Assembly: GCA_964431205.1 (NCBI GenBank)
Contig: CAYSIX010000174.1
Location: 1-9,205, forward strand
Reading direction: 5' to 3'
From: CAYSIX01 sp964431205
Lineage (GTDB): Bacteria; Planctomycetota; Phycisphaerae; Phycisphaerales; Phycisphaeraceae
DNA: 9,205 nt
This document shows positions 1 through 7,396 of the stretch, piece by piece. Each line of letters starts with the position of its first letter. The first letter of the stretch is position 1. A model generated the notes under the pieces. That model did no database searches. It was not told where the DNA came from and saw nothing but the letters and a program-made list of their open reading frames with translations. A program made the position numbers and the translations under genes.

Positions 1-354
1 GACGGTCTGCGTGGCGATGCCGGCGTGGTCGGTGCCGGGCATCCACAGCGTGTTGTCGCCGCGCATGCGGTGGTAGCGGATGAGCACGTCCTGGAGGGTG
101 TTGTTCAGGGCGTGGCCGAGGTGCAGGGCGGCGGTGACGTTGGGCGGGGGGATGACGATGGCGAACGGGCGGCGGGGATCCGGCGAAGACGCTGTCGCCT
201 CATCGCCGGGCGTGGGGGCGGGCTCGGCGTGGAAGGCGCGGGCGTGGTCCCACCGCTCGGCGACCCGCGGCTCGACCTGCTCGGGGCGGTAGGTCTTGGC
301 CAGCTCGGTCGTCGTGTCGGTCGTGTCCATCTGCTGCGTCGCGTGCTTGTTCAT
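1..354 (-). CDS. valS: Valyl-tRNA synthetase, N-terminal part (runs off left edge)
   Basis: Class I aminoacyl-tRNA synthetase that charges tRNA-Val with valine in the cytoplasm. Only the first 118 codons are present; the frame is open to base 1. Residues 69-81 read PPPNVTAALHLGH, which carries the HIGH-type ATP-binding signature (HLGH, 78-81), followed by ALNNTLQDVLIRYHRMRG and LWMPGTDHAGIATQ (103-116), the conserved start of the ValRS catalytic core. Residues 18-35 (ELAKTYRPEQVEPRVAER) match the usual ValRS beginning. The ATG at 354 gives a Thr-rich N-terminus; the in-frame ATG at 330 (Met9) would also fit the family, and neither has a strong Shine-Dalgarno. Residues 44-62 are a short Pro/Ala/Asp-rich insertion before the core. 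The gene lies 171 bases after the DUF4340 gene and probably has its own promoter at 503-529, so it is likely not functionally tied to the ABC operon. The family assignment is firm. Confidence 0.95.
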   Translation of the reverse strand, partial: MNKHATQQMDTTDTTTELAKTYRPEQVEPRVAERWDHARAFHAEPAPTPGDEATASSPDPRRPFAIVIPPPNVTAALHLGHALNNTLQDVLIRYHRMRGDNTLWMPGTDHAGIATQTV

Positions 355-437
355 GGCTGATGGTCCGCGCGGCCGAACCGCCGCGGCGGGCTCCGTGAGG
401 GCCTGGATGTCCAGAGGATAACGTGGCCGGGGGCGGG

Positions 438-463
438 GGTCGTCCCCTCAGCTAACGACGACC
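438..463 (-). promoter_or_regulatory. Small hairpin in the valS leader
   Basis: GGTCGTC (438-444) and GACGACC (457-463) are perfect 7-base inverted arms around a 12-base loop. In the predicted valS transcript this hairpin lies about 35 bases after the start and about 85 bases before the ATG. There is no U-tract, so it is not an intrinsic terminator, and none of the landmarks of a T-box leader were seen. Its role is unknown and it could be chance in GC-rich DNA. Confidence 0.3.
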
Positions 464-502
464 GGCGGGATGGACGGGCGGGCGGGGATCATGTCGAGCT
501 GG

Positions 503-529
503 ATTATAGCAGGCGAAACGGCGGGTCAG
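503..529 (-). promoter_or_regulatory. Probable sigma-70-type promoter of valS
   Basis: On the minus strand a perfect TATAAT occupies 508-503 in a local AT-rich patch of otherwise very GC-rich DNA. CTGACC (529-524, four of six matches to TTGACA) lies upstream with a short 15-base spacer. The -35 overlaps the TGA stop of the DUF4340 gene (526-528). Transcription would begin near 496, giving a leader of about 140 bases before the valS ATG at 354. The -10 is convincing; the -35 is weak because of its spacing. Confidence 0.55.
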
Positions 530-2952
530 CCCCGGTCGGCGGCGTCCGTTTGGTCACGAAGTGACGCCGTCAGCGCCTCGAAGTCCTCGGCCGAGAGCGT
601 CGCGGCGCGGCCGTCGATCCACACCAGCCGCGCATCGGTATCCGCCGAAAGCCGTATCGTGTGCTCGGCTCCAGCGCTCGTCGTGATGCGGAGCGTCCGG
701 TCGATCTCGGGCTCGGGCTCGGCGTCGGGCGACGGGGCGTCGGCCTCGTACCGCTCGACCTCCAGCCCGGCGAGCGTGTCGAACAGCGACCCCGCCGCCG
801 ACTGCCGGATCGGATCGCCCGTCTCGCTGACGTAGCGATCGGTCGCGTCCCGATAGATCGCCAGCGTCCGGACGCCTTCCTCGACCGTGACGGTGCTCAT
901 CTCGTCGATCCCGAAGGGCAAGACCAGCCGATCGCAGAACTCGGCCGTCAACGCCTCCAGCGCCTCGGCGGGCAGCACGAAGCCCTGCTCGATCCCACTG
1001 ATCCGCCCCTGCCGCGTCTGCGGGTTCACGCGCAAGGCCCGCGGCGACGCGCCCTCGGCCGGCTCGACCTCGAGCACGATCGCTCCGTCGCCGGGTTCAA
1101 CCGGATCGGCCGACCACGACGCGACCCGCAGCGGCGACAGCGCCTCGATCAGCGCGTCGATCGCCTCACGCTCCACGGCCTCCGCATCGGCCAGCACCCA
1201 CCGCTCGGCCGAGGCCTCCGCGGTCTCCGACGTCTCGGTCGGCTCCCCGTCCGACTCGTCCACCGGCTCGGTGCGCTGCTCGAAGGTGAATCGCGCCCCG
1301 TCGTCCCGCACCAGTGTCAGCCGCGTCGCATCCAGCTCCGCCAGGTCCAGGATCGACCGGTCCCGCAGCATCGCCGCCGGCTCGAACACGACCGACAGCT
1401 CATCGGCCGACACCAGGTAACCGACCGTCTCGCCCTGACGCACCACCACGTAACGCGGCGAGTCCGCCTCGGTTCCGCTCACCTCGTCTTCGGCGGCATC
1501 GTCGCTGGATCCGTCCGCGTCGCTCGTTCGCGTCGGTTCCGCGTCACGCCAGATCGAGACCGACTCGGTCAGTCCCGAACCCCGCTTGACCAGCGTCACC
1601 CGCGCCGCCGGCTCGTCATCGGGCAGCTCCGTGGTGTAACCCGTCGCTTCGGCCGTCGTAACCGTCTCGATCAGTGATCGGACGGCGTCGTAGTCGGCCG
1701 CGAATCCCGGCGACGGCTCGCCGAACGCGTACCCCTGCGACTCGCTGCGCTGCACGTGCAGGGGCGGCGCGTCGGGCCGCTCGATCGTCAGCTCCTTCAC
1801 GTCCGAAACCTCGCTCGTCACGATCCGCGGGTCACGCAGATCGCCGAGCGGACCGGTCAGCCGTTCGAGCAGGCTCTTGCCGACGGTGAACACCACGTTC
1901 GACGGCTCGGAGCCGACCGACCACGTCGCGTAGTGCTCGTCGCCGCCCAGCTCCGCCGCGCCGATCCGAAGCGTGTACCGCGTCACCGGCGGGTCGGTCG
2001 AAGCGGAAGCGTCGGCGTCTTTACCCGCCGCCGCATCCGCGTCGCTGGACTCGTCCGCCGCGTCGGCGTCTTCTTCGGTTTTATCCGATCCGTTGGAGCC
2101 GGCATCGGGGTCGCCGTCGGCCGGCCTCGCCTCGGCCGCCTCGACGCTCAGCACGTACCGCGGCTCGGCCAGGCCATACGTCGCCAGGTCCGCCGGCGAG
2201 TCTTCCACGAACTTACGCACCGACGCCCACGACAGCGACCCGACCAGCTCCTCGACCGCCTCACGCGCCGCCCGCTGGCTCAGCCCGGCGTCGAGGAACC
2301 ACCGACCGTCGTGGCGGTGCAGGCGGATCGTCTCGCCCTCGCGCTTCAGCGTCGCCGCCTCGACGCGGCCCGCCTCCGGCCCGTTCAGGCTCGTCGCCCG
2401 CCACTTGGTCAACGGCTCGTCCAGCACCGCCCGGTGCAACGCGTCGTTGACCACGTACACGCCCTCGCGGCCGTCCACCGCCACGTACCCCCGCCCGGCC
2501 AGCGATCGCCGGCCCACGCGGATCGTGTGCAAAGACTCGCCCGCCTCCAGCGTCACCACCGCACGCGGCGGGTCCAGGCCCAGCTCGGCCAGCGGCGGCC
2601 GATCGCCCTCGCCCGCCTCGAACGTCCCGACGTGCCTCAGCGAGGCCGCGTCGTCGATCAGGTCCCGCAGCGTCCACCGGCTCAGCGGGAATCGCACCGG
2701 CTCGACCTGCCACCAGTCCTCGCCCCGCCTCTCGGCGGCCAGCACCTCGCCCCCGCGCTCGATCCGCACCGCGGCGACCGCCTCGGTCGACAGGGCGTCG
2801 GCGGTGAACAGCGCCTCACCGTCGCGGTCCGCCTGCTGGGCCTCGAGCTGTTCGATCTCGTACGTCGTCGGCGTGTTCAGCTCGAAGAAGTAGAGGTACG
2901 CGCCGACGCCGACCGCCAGCACGATCAACAGGATGGTTGTCTTGAAGTTCAT
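526..2952 (-). CDS. Membrane-anchored DUF4340 repeat protein of the ABC operon
   Basis: An 808-residue protein with one N-terminal membrane segment (about 5-23) and a short cytoplasmic end (MNFK), so nearly all of it should be periplasmic. It resembles DUF4340 proteins, which are typically encoded after GldG-type genes; their biochemical role is not established. The body appears to be about five tandem modules. Each starts with a strand pair and helix (for example 60-112, 196-248, 384-440, 541-613, 686-737) and continues with a strand-rich part, of which LAELGLDPPRAVVTLEAGES (121-140) is the clearest. Acidic low-complexity inserts interrupt them at about 272-322, 473-499 and 562-582. At 808 residues it is longer than the DUF4340 proteins I know. 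The ATG at 2952 is followed directly by the membrane segment; AGGGG lies about 12 bases upstream. It starts 35 bases after the GldG-family gene and is surely co-transcribed with it. A structural or substrate-contacting role in the ABC machine is inference. Confidence 0.85.
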   Translation of the reverse strand: MNFKTTILLIVLAVGVGAYLYFFELNTPTTYEIEQLEAQQADRDGEALFTADALSTEAVAAVRIERGGEVLAAERRGEDWWQVEPVRFPLSRWTLRDLIDDAASLRHVGTFEAGEGDRPPLAELGLDPPRAVVTLEAGESLHTIRVGRRSLAGRGYVAVDGREGVYVVNDALHRAVLDEPLTKWRATSLNGPEAGRVEAATLKREGETIRLHRHDGRWFLDAGLSQRAAREAVEELVGSLSWASVRKFVEDSPADLATYGLAEPRYVLSVEAAEARPADGDPDAGSNGSDKTEEDADAADESSDADAAAGKDADASASTDPPVTRYTLRIGAAELGGDEHYATWSVGSEPSNVVFTVGKSLLERLTGPLGDLRDPRIVTSEVSDVKELTIERPDAPPLHVQRSESQGYAFGEPSPGFAADYDAVRSLIETVTTAEATGYTTELPDDEPAARVTLVKRGSGLTESVSIWRDAEPTRTSDADGSSDDAAEDEVSGTEADSPRYVVVRQGETVGYLVSADELSVVFEPAAMLRDRSILDLAELDATRLTLVRDDGARFTFEQRTEPVDESDGEPTETSETAEASAERWVLADAEAVEREAIDALIEALSPLRVASWSADPVEPGDGAIVLEVEPAEGASPRALRVNPQTRQGRISGIEQGFVLPAEALEALTAEFCDRLVLPFGIDEMSTVTVEEGVRTLAIYRDATDRYVSETGDPIRQSAAGSLFDTLAGLEVERYEADAPSPDAEPEPEIDRTLRITTSAGAEHTIRLSADTDARLVWIDGRAATLSAEDFEALTASLRDQTDAADRG

Positions 2953-2987
2953 CGCTGCGTGTGTCCCCTATCGGGCCGATGCGCCGC

Positions 2988-5096
2988 TCAACCCTGGCGG
3001 CGGACCAGCCACACGCCCACCCCCCCTGCCAGGATCGCGATCGGCATGCCCGCCAGCAGCAGCCACTTGTAGGTGCTGCGCTCGGCCGGGCTCATGTCCG
3101 CGATCCGGCGGATGTCCTGCGTCCGCGGGCTGGCGGCGATCAGCTCGTCCAGGCCCGCCAGCCAGTAGACGCTGTTGACGAACAGCTCGCTGTTGGCCGG
3201 GAACGCCGCGCCCACCAGGTCCGCCATCCCCGCGCCGCCGCCCAGGCCCGGGACAAACCCATACGTGGTGATCTGATCGCTGGCCCAGCCCGACGCCGCG
3301 ACCACCACCAGCCGCTGATCGCCCTTCTCCGCCGCCACGCCGATCGTGAACGAGTCCTGGCTCTCGGCCTCGTCGAACTCCGCCTCCGCGATCCGGTTGA
3401 GCATCGAGATGTCCCGCTCGGCCCAGAGGTTCGGGCCTTCCAGCTCGATCAGCGTGTAATGCTCGACCTCCGGCACGTCCGCCGCGACCACCAGCGGGCA
3501 GGGGAACAGGAACACGCCCGGCATGCCCGACAACGCCCGGGTCACGGCCAGCCCGTCCGACCAGCGGTTGACCTCGAACTGCGCCGCCGCCCGCGTCTGA
3601 CGGTCCGGCAACTGTCTCTGCTCCAGGATGATCCGATCGACCTGCGGCGTGATGCCCCAAGGCTCCAGCTCTGCGCGGATCGGGTCCTCCGGGCTGAACA
3701 TCGCCGAGGGGTTCGGCTCGACCATCACCATCACCGAGTCGCCCTCGCCCAGGCGCTGCCGCAGGACGTCGCCCAGCGGCTCGAGGTTCGGCGGCATCAT
3801 CGGGTTCGACGGGTTCGACGCCACCGCCGGCAGGAAGACCCACACCGCCCGCTGCCCCGGCTCGGGCTGGGGCATCGGCGCCGGCGGCGTCGGCTGGCCG
3901 AACTGGCTCATCTGCCCCGCCGGGTTCCACTGCTGCACGTCGAAGTTCACCGCCCGCAGCCGTGACGCCACCTGCTCGTACTGGCCCCGCGGCCCGATGG
4001 CCTCGCCCCGGCCGCTCAGCACGAACACCACCAGCGGCGGCTGGTCCATCTGCATGCTCACCAGCGCCCCGGTCAGACGCTCCTCGCCCAGAAACCGCAG
4101 CTCCGGTCGCCCCGCCTGACGCACCTGCTCGGCGTCCGGCTCGCGGTACATCTCGCTGGCCGGGATCATCGTCACCTGTGACGGGCCCATCACCACCACG
4201 CCCTGCATCGACACCAGCGACTCGCGCAGCTCGTCGTACGCCTGCGGCACCGACGCCGACTCCACCGCCGACACGTCTTTCTCCAGGCTCTGACGCGCCG
4301 CCTTGACCCGCTCGATCAGCCGCAGCGCCACGTCCTGGACCGCCGGCGACGCCGACGGCGAACGCGACGCCTTCTCCAGCTCCGCGATCGTGACGTTGAA
4401 CAGCTCCCGCCACCCGCGCAACTGCGCCAGCAGCTCCCCGTGCGCCCCGCCGTAATCCGGCAGCGGGTCGTCCAGCGCCGCCTCGATCGCGCGGTCGCGC
4501 TGGTCGATCTCGTTGACCATCCGCCGGTACTGCGCGTTCGCCGCCTGGAAGAACTGGCGGATCGACTCGTCCTCCGCCATCGCCGCCGACGCCTCCTGCA
4601 GCAGCTCCAGCACCGGCTCGACGCCCACCGCCACACGCCGCAGCGCCTCGCGACCGCGCTCGACCGCCTCGGATACCTCGGTCAGCTCCCGCTCATACCG
4701 CGAGAGCACGTCGGCGAAGAACGCCTCCCGTCGGGCCAGGTCGAGGTCCACGTTCAGGTGCTCAACCGTCAGCCGCGGGCTGTAGCGGCCGTACTCGTCG
4801 ATCAGGTCCCGGATCTGCCGCAGGTACGGATCGCCCTCGTTCGCGCGGAACAGCGTCACCAGCCGAACCTCGTGCTCCAGGTCGCTCAGCACATTGTGCG
4901 TCTGCTGCGACAGGCTGTACTGCCGCGTCGCCGTCAGGTCGAACCGCTGGTACTTGCGGTACGCGATCCAGTTCAGCGCCACGACCAGGGCGCCCGCGGC
5001 GATCGCGGCGACCAGCACGTTCGCCCCGAACTTCAAGCGACGCGATGCCTGCGATTCCGGTCGTTGGCCGTGTGGCGTTGCTTCCATGTTCGTCAT
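2988..5096 (-). CDS. GldG-family ABC transporter auxiliary protein
   Basis: A 702-residue protein with a membrane helix near each end (about 24-46 and 677-698) and a large periplasmic part between, the architecture of GldG / ABC_transp_aux proteins that work with a GldA-type ATPase and GldF-type permease. After the first helix, residues 51-63 (RFDLTATRQYSLS) are the family's typical opening. The block around residues 595-655, with LVVVAASGWAS and NSELFVNSVYWLAG, matches the typical C-terminal part. Residues about 130-293 form a long, charged, probably helical insertion between the strand VEHLNVD (111-117) and QGVVVMG (298-304). A Pro-rich linker lies at 400-414. The start at 5096 (ATG) has only a weak Shine-Dalgarno; Met4 at 5087 is a possible alternative. 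The gene follows the permease reading frame by 28 bases and precedes DUF4340 by 35 bases. GldG is named for gliding in Flavobacterium, but homologues are widespread in non-gliding bacteria and the substrate here is unknown. Confidence 0.87.
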   Translation of the reverse strand: MTNMEATPHGQRPESQASRRLKFGANVLVAAIAAGALVVALNWIAYRKYQRFDLTATRQYSLSQQTHNVLSDLEHEVRLVTLFRANEGDPYLRQIRDLIDEYGRYSPRLTVEHLNVDLDLARREAFFADVLSRYERELTEVSEAVERGREALRRVAVGVEPVLELLQEASAAMAEDESIRQFFQAANAQYRRMVNEIDQRDRAIEAALDDPLPDYGGAHGELLAQLRGWRELFNVTIAELEKASRSPSASPAVQDVALRLIERVKAARQSLEKDVSAVESASVPQAYDELRESLVSMQGVVVMGPSQVTMIPASEMYREPDAEQVRQAGRPELRFLGEERLTGALVSMQMDQPPLVVFVLSGRGEAIGPRGQYEQVASRLRAVNFDVQQWNPAGQMSQFGQPTPPAPMPQPEPGQRAVWVFLPAVASNPSNPMMPPNLEPLGDVLRQRLGEGDSVMVMVEPNPSAMFSPEDPIRAELEPWGITPQVDRIILEQRQLPDRQTRAAAQFEVNRWSDGLAVTRALSGMPGVFLFPCPLVVAADVPEVEHYTLIELEGPNLWAERDISMLNRIAEAEFDEAESQDSFTIGVAAEKGDQRLVVVAASGWASDQITTYGFVPGLGGGAGMADLVGAAFPANSELFVNSVYWLAGLDELIAASPRTQDIRRIADMSPAERSTYKWLLLAGMPIAILAGGVGVWLVRRQG

Positions 5097-5124
5097 CCGA
5101 TCGATCCGTCATCCCGGGCGCGCG

Positions 5125-5223
5125 TCACCGCCACCGCCGGCTCTCCAGCAGCCGCACGGCCAGGAACAGGAAAAACGCGATCCCGCTGGCGAAGAACACG
5201 AAGTTGCTCGTGTCGATCAACCC
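5125..5223 (-). pseudogene. Detached C-terminal codons of the ABC permease, after an in-frame TAG
   Basis: Past the TAG at 5224-5226 the same frame continues for 32 sense codons to a TGA at 5125-5127. The translation starts GLIDTSNFVFFASGIAFF and ends LESRRWR. This is what the end of a GldF-type permease should look like: a short GLID turn, a last membrane helix (about 17 hydrophobic residues) and a basic LESRRW tail. So it belongs to the upstream permease and is not a chance ORF. It has no start codon or ribosome site of its own. If read through, its end leaves the 28-base gap to the GldG start typical of this operon; if not, the gap is 127 bases. A sequencing error or a true mutation cannot be told apart here. 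Confidence 0.85.
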
Positions 5224-5844
5224 CTAGTTGAAATCGTCGAACTGCGCGTTGACGTTCATGTAGAACATCGCCTCGCGCAGCCCCTGGCCGATGAACGGCT
5301 GCTGCGGCAGGAAGGCGGTCAGGAACGTGAACAGGCAGATGATGAACACCGTCAGCAGGAACGCGATGATCTGGTTCTGTGTCGTTGCCGAGGCGAACGT
5401 CCCGATCGCCAGGTAGAACCCGCCGACCAGCAGCAGCCCGATCAGCCCGCTGAGGATCGGGCCCGGGTCCGGGTCGCCCTTGAGCTCCAGGACCAGCCAG
5501 AACACCGCCAGCGGCGCCAGCAGCGTCAGCACGAAACCCATCGCCCCCAGCCACTTGCCCACGATCACCTGCGTGTCGCTGACCGGCGAGGTCATCAGCA
5601 GCTCGACCGTCCCCGCGCGGTACTCCTCGCTGACCAGCCGCATGCTGATCGCCGGCACCAGGAAGATCGCCAGCCACACCACCCAGTCCAGCGTCAGGCG
5701 CAGTGCCGCCTCACGCCCCGGAGCGAAGTTCAGCAGAAACAGCATCGTCGCGCCCAGCGCGAACAACGCCAGCACCACGTACGCGATCGGCGAGTAGAAC
5801 AGCGCCGTCAGCTCCCGCTTCGCGATGGTCATCGTCTGATTCAT
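5224..5844 (-). CDS. ABC-2 type permease (GldF-like), cut short by an amber codon
   Basis: Membrane subunit of the GldAFG-class ABC transporter; it pairs with the ATPase encoded just upstream. As read it is 206 residues with five membrane segments (about 18-38, 52-72, 98-119, 130-152, 157-178). The N-terminus MTIAKRELTALFYSPIAY and the motif EEYRAGTVELLMTSPVSD (73-90) are hallmarks of this family (the coupling-helix region after helix 2). The frame stops at TAG (5224-5226) directly after NAQFDDFN, where relatives continue into a sixth helix; that helix is encoded intact downstream in the same frame (239 residues in all, counting the amber position). I chose the ATG at 5844 because the family begins there; a GTG at 5892 in the same frame would add 16 unrelated residues. 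The gap to the ATPase stop is 52 bases. Whether the short protein works is unknown; loss of the last helix would usually be damaging. Confidence 0.85.
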   Translation of the reverse strand: MNQTMTIAKRELTALFYSPIAYVVLALFALGATMLFLLNFAPGREAALRLTLDWVVWLAIFLVPAISMRLVSEEYRAGTVELLMTSPVSDTQVIVGKWLGAMGFVLTLLAPLAVFWLVLELKGDPDPGPILSGLIGLLLVGGFYLAIGTFASATTQNQIIAFLLTVFIICLFTFLTAFLPQQPFIGQGLREAMFYMNVNAQFDDFN

Positions 5845-5896
5845 CCGTCCGTCTCGTTTCGTTCGGCCCAAAGCCGATGGCGGCCGCGTCACTGCC

Positions 5897-6868
5897 TCAC
5901 GCCGCCGCCTCGCTCCGCACCACCCCGGCGTCCTGCTCGGCCGTGATCTTCACGAAGAACGCCTCCAGCGTCGCCCGCTCGTCCTCAAGCCGACGCAGCG
6001 GCCAGCCCCGGCTCGCGATCGTCTGCCCAAGCCGCTCGCGAACGATCGGCGACGCGGCTCGCGGCGTCACCCACGCACGCACCCACCCGTCGTCCCCCGT
6101 CGATTCCGCCTCGACCCCGTCCACGTCCGCCACCGCCGACAACGCCCCGCGCACCTGCTCCGCCTCGCCCTTGACCTCCACCGCGATCCGTGCCCCGCCG
6201 CCGACCCGCTGCCGCAGCTCGTCCGGCGTCCCGTCCGCCACGATCCGCCCCCCCGCGATGATCACCACCCGGTCCGCCGTCTTCTCCACCTCCGGCAAAA
6301 TGTGCGTCGACAGCAGGATCGTCTGACGCCCGCCCAGCTCGCGGATCATCGACCGCACCTCGCCGATCTGGTTCGGGTCCAGCCCCGCCGTCGGCTCGTC
6401 CAGGATCAGCACCGGCGGCTCGTGCAGCAGCGCCTGCGCCAGGCCCACCCGCTGGCGATTGCCCCGTGAGAGCTGGCCGATCAGACGCCGACGGTTGTGC
6501 GCCAACCCGCAGCGGGCGCACACCTCATCGATCCGCGCCCGTCGTCTGGCCCGGTCCATCTCCATCAGACGCCCGCGGTAGTCCAGGTACTCCTCGACGC
6601 GCATCTCCGGGTACAGCGGCGTGGACTCGGGCAGGTACCCGATCTTGGCCCGGGCCTGCTCGGCCTCGCGCAGCATGTCGTGCCCCGCCACCTTCGCCGT
6701 CCCCGACGTCGGCGGCAGGTACCCGGTCAGGATCCGCAGCGTCGTGGACTTGCCCGCCCCGTTCGGGCCCAGAAAACCCACGATCTGACCCGGCTCGATC
6801 TTCAGGCTCACCGCGTCCAGGGCCCGCGTCGGGCCGTACCACTTCGTCAGCGATTCCGCCTCGATCAT
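5897..6868 (-). CDS. ABC transporter ATP-binding protein (GldA-like)
   Basis: A 323-residue cytoplasmic ATPase that powers the permease encoded next to it. Visible motifs: Walker A GPNGAGKST (34-42), the Q-loop position as YLPE (78-81, Glu in place of Gln, common in this subfamily), ABC signature LSRGNRQRVGLAQAL (133-147), Walker B VLILDE (153-158), D-loop GLD (162-164) and switch His189 in STHILPEVE. About 90 residues after the nucleotide-binding domain form the small C-terminal domain usual in GldA/NatA-like ATPases. The ATG at 6868 is supported by AGGGA (6882-6878) about 9 bases upstream and by MIEAESLTKWYG, the usual family start. The frame stays open upstream to an ATG at 6949, but those 27 extra residues are Arg/Gly-rich and match nothing expected. 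It is the first gene of the four-gene operon and faces away from the haloperoxidase gene. The ATPase class is certain; the exported or moved substrate is unknown. Confidence 0.95.
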   Translation of the reverse strand: MIEAESLTKWYGPTRALDAVSLKIEPGQIVGFLGPNGAGKSTTLRILTGYLPPTSGTAKVAGHDMLREAEQARAKIGYLPESTPLYPEMRVEEYLDYRGRLMEMDRARRRARIDEVCARCGLAHNRRRLIGQLSRGNRQRVGLAQALLHEPPVLILDEPTAGLDPNQIGEVRSMIRELGGRQTILLSTHILPEVEKTADRVVIIAGGRIVADGTPDELRQRVGGGARIAVEVKGEAEQVRGALSAVADVDGVEAESTGDDGWVRAWVTPRAASPIVRERLGQTIASRGWPLRRLEDERATLEAFFVKITAEQDAGVVRSEAAA

Positions 6869-6947
6869 GCGCTTCGGTCCCTGATCTCCCCGCTCGGCCG
6901 GCCCCCTCGCACGCAACCCCGGCCGCCAGCCTCGAACGCCAACACTC

Positions 6948-6974
6948 ATTAACCTACCGCCCCTTTCTGGTCAA
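6948..6974 (-). promoter_or_regulatory. Possible promoter of the ABC operon
   Basis: On the minus strand TTGACC (6974-6969, five of six to consensus) is followed after 15 bases by GTTAAT (6953-6948, four of six to TATAAT). Transcription would start near 6941, giving a leader of about 72 bases before the ATPase ATG at 6868. The CTGGTC motif repeated further upstream also occurs across the -35 (6967-6972). The spacer is short, so this is a candidate only. Confidence 0.4.
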
Positions 6975-7026
6975 GGTTCGCACGCCCGCGGCGCGGTTCC
7001 CGCCTCGCGGGGACCACCGGGCGGGA

Positions 7027-7093
7027 AACTGGTCTCGAACTGGTCTTGAAACTGGTCCGCTTCGCCCGGCGTGCTGTCGCAAACCGGACCAGT
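7027..7093. promoter_or_regulatory. Three phased AACTGGTC repeats plus an inverted copy: candidate regulator site
   Basis: AACTGGTC occurs at 7027-7034, 7038-7045 and 7050-7057, that is with 11- and 12-base periods, about one helical turn. The first two copies extend to AACTGGTCTCG and AACTGGTCTTG. A fourth copy is inverted: CGGACCAGT at 7085-7093 is the exact complement of ACTGGTCCG at 7051-7059 (9-base arms, 25 bases apart). Direct repeats with about 11-base period are typical of OmpR/PhoB-type response regulator sites. The array lies about 90-115 bases upstream of the proposed ABC-operon start, a possible activator position. The regulator is not identified and its link to either flanking gene is inference. 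Confidence 0.4.
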
Positions 7094-7396
7094 CCCGGGC
7101 CCGCCCGCCCCATGTCGCGCGGTCCGGACGCCGCCGGGGCGGGCCGCCGCGCCCGCGGGCCGTCTCCCGAGCTGACTTCCATCCGCCGTCACGTCAGGCG
7201 TCTCCGCATCGCGTCGGGACCGGCACCCGAGCCTGTCCGTTCACCATGGGGCCAAGAGGCGTCCGCGTGCGCACAGGAGCGGCCTGGAAAGCACCGCTGA
7301 CACGCGACCGCCCCCCAGACCGCCCAGCCGCCACGACCGGCCCAGTCGCGCCAATCGCTATAGTCGACAAATTGGTACAGGTTTACGATCAATGGC

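Noticed and set aside
3020..3026. Run of seven C (seven G in the coding strand) near the end of the GldG-family gene, considered as a phase-variation tract
   Set aside because: It is short for slippage, and the frame is correct and encodes a normal membrane helix (AGGVGVW).
1756..3072. 438-codon plus-strand frame, and similar long frames at 661-1677, 1973-2893, 2961-3965 and 4894-5946
   Set aside because: These lie opposite the DUF4340, GldG and permease genes and translate to Arg/Pro/His- or Ser-rich sequence with no recognisable domain.
2968..4413. 481-codon minus-strand frame overlapping the GldG-family gene
   Set aside because: It is the same strand in another frame, Gly/Arg/Ala-rich, and displaced by a gene with clear membrane anchors and family motifs.
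5093..5677. 194-codon minus-strand frame over the 3' part of the permease, considered as a frameshifted continuation
   Set aside because: Its translation is Gly/Ala/Arg-rich and hydrophilic. The true continuation of the permease is in the original frame after the TAG, so the defect is a stop codon and not a frameshift.
6869..6949. Upstream ATG (6949) for the ABC ATPase, adding 27 residues
   Set aside because: The extra residues are Arg/Gly-rich and unlike family starts, while the ATG at 6868 has a good AGGGA site. The upstream ATG also lies in the proposed -10 region.
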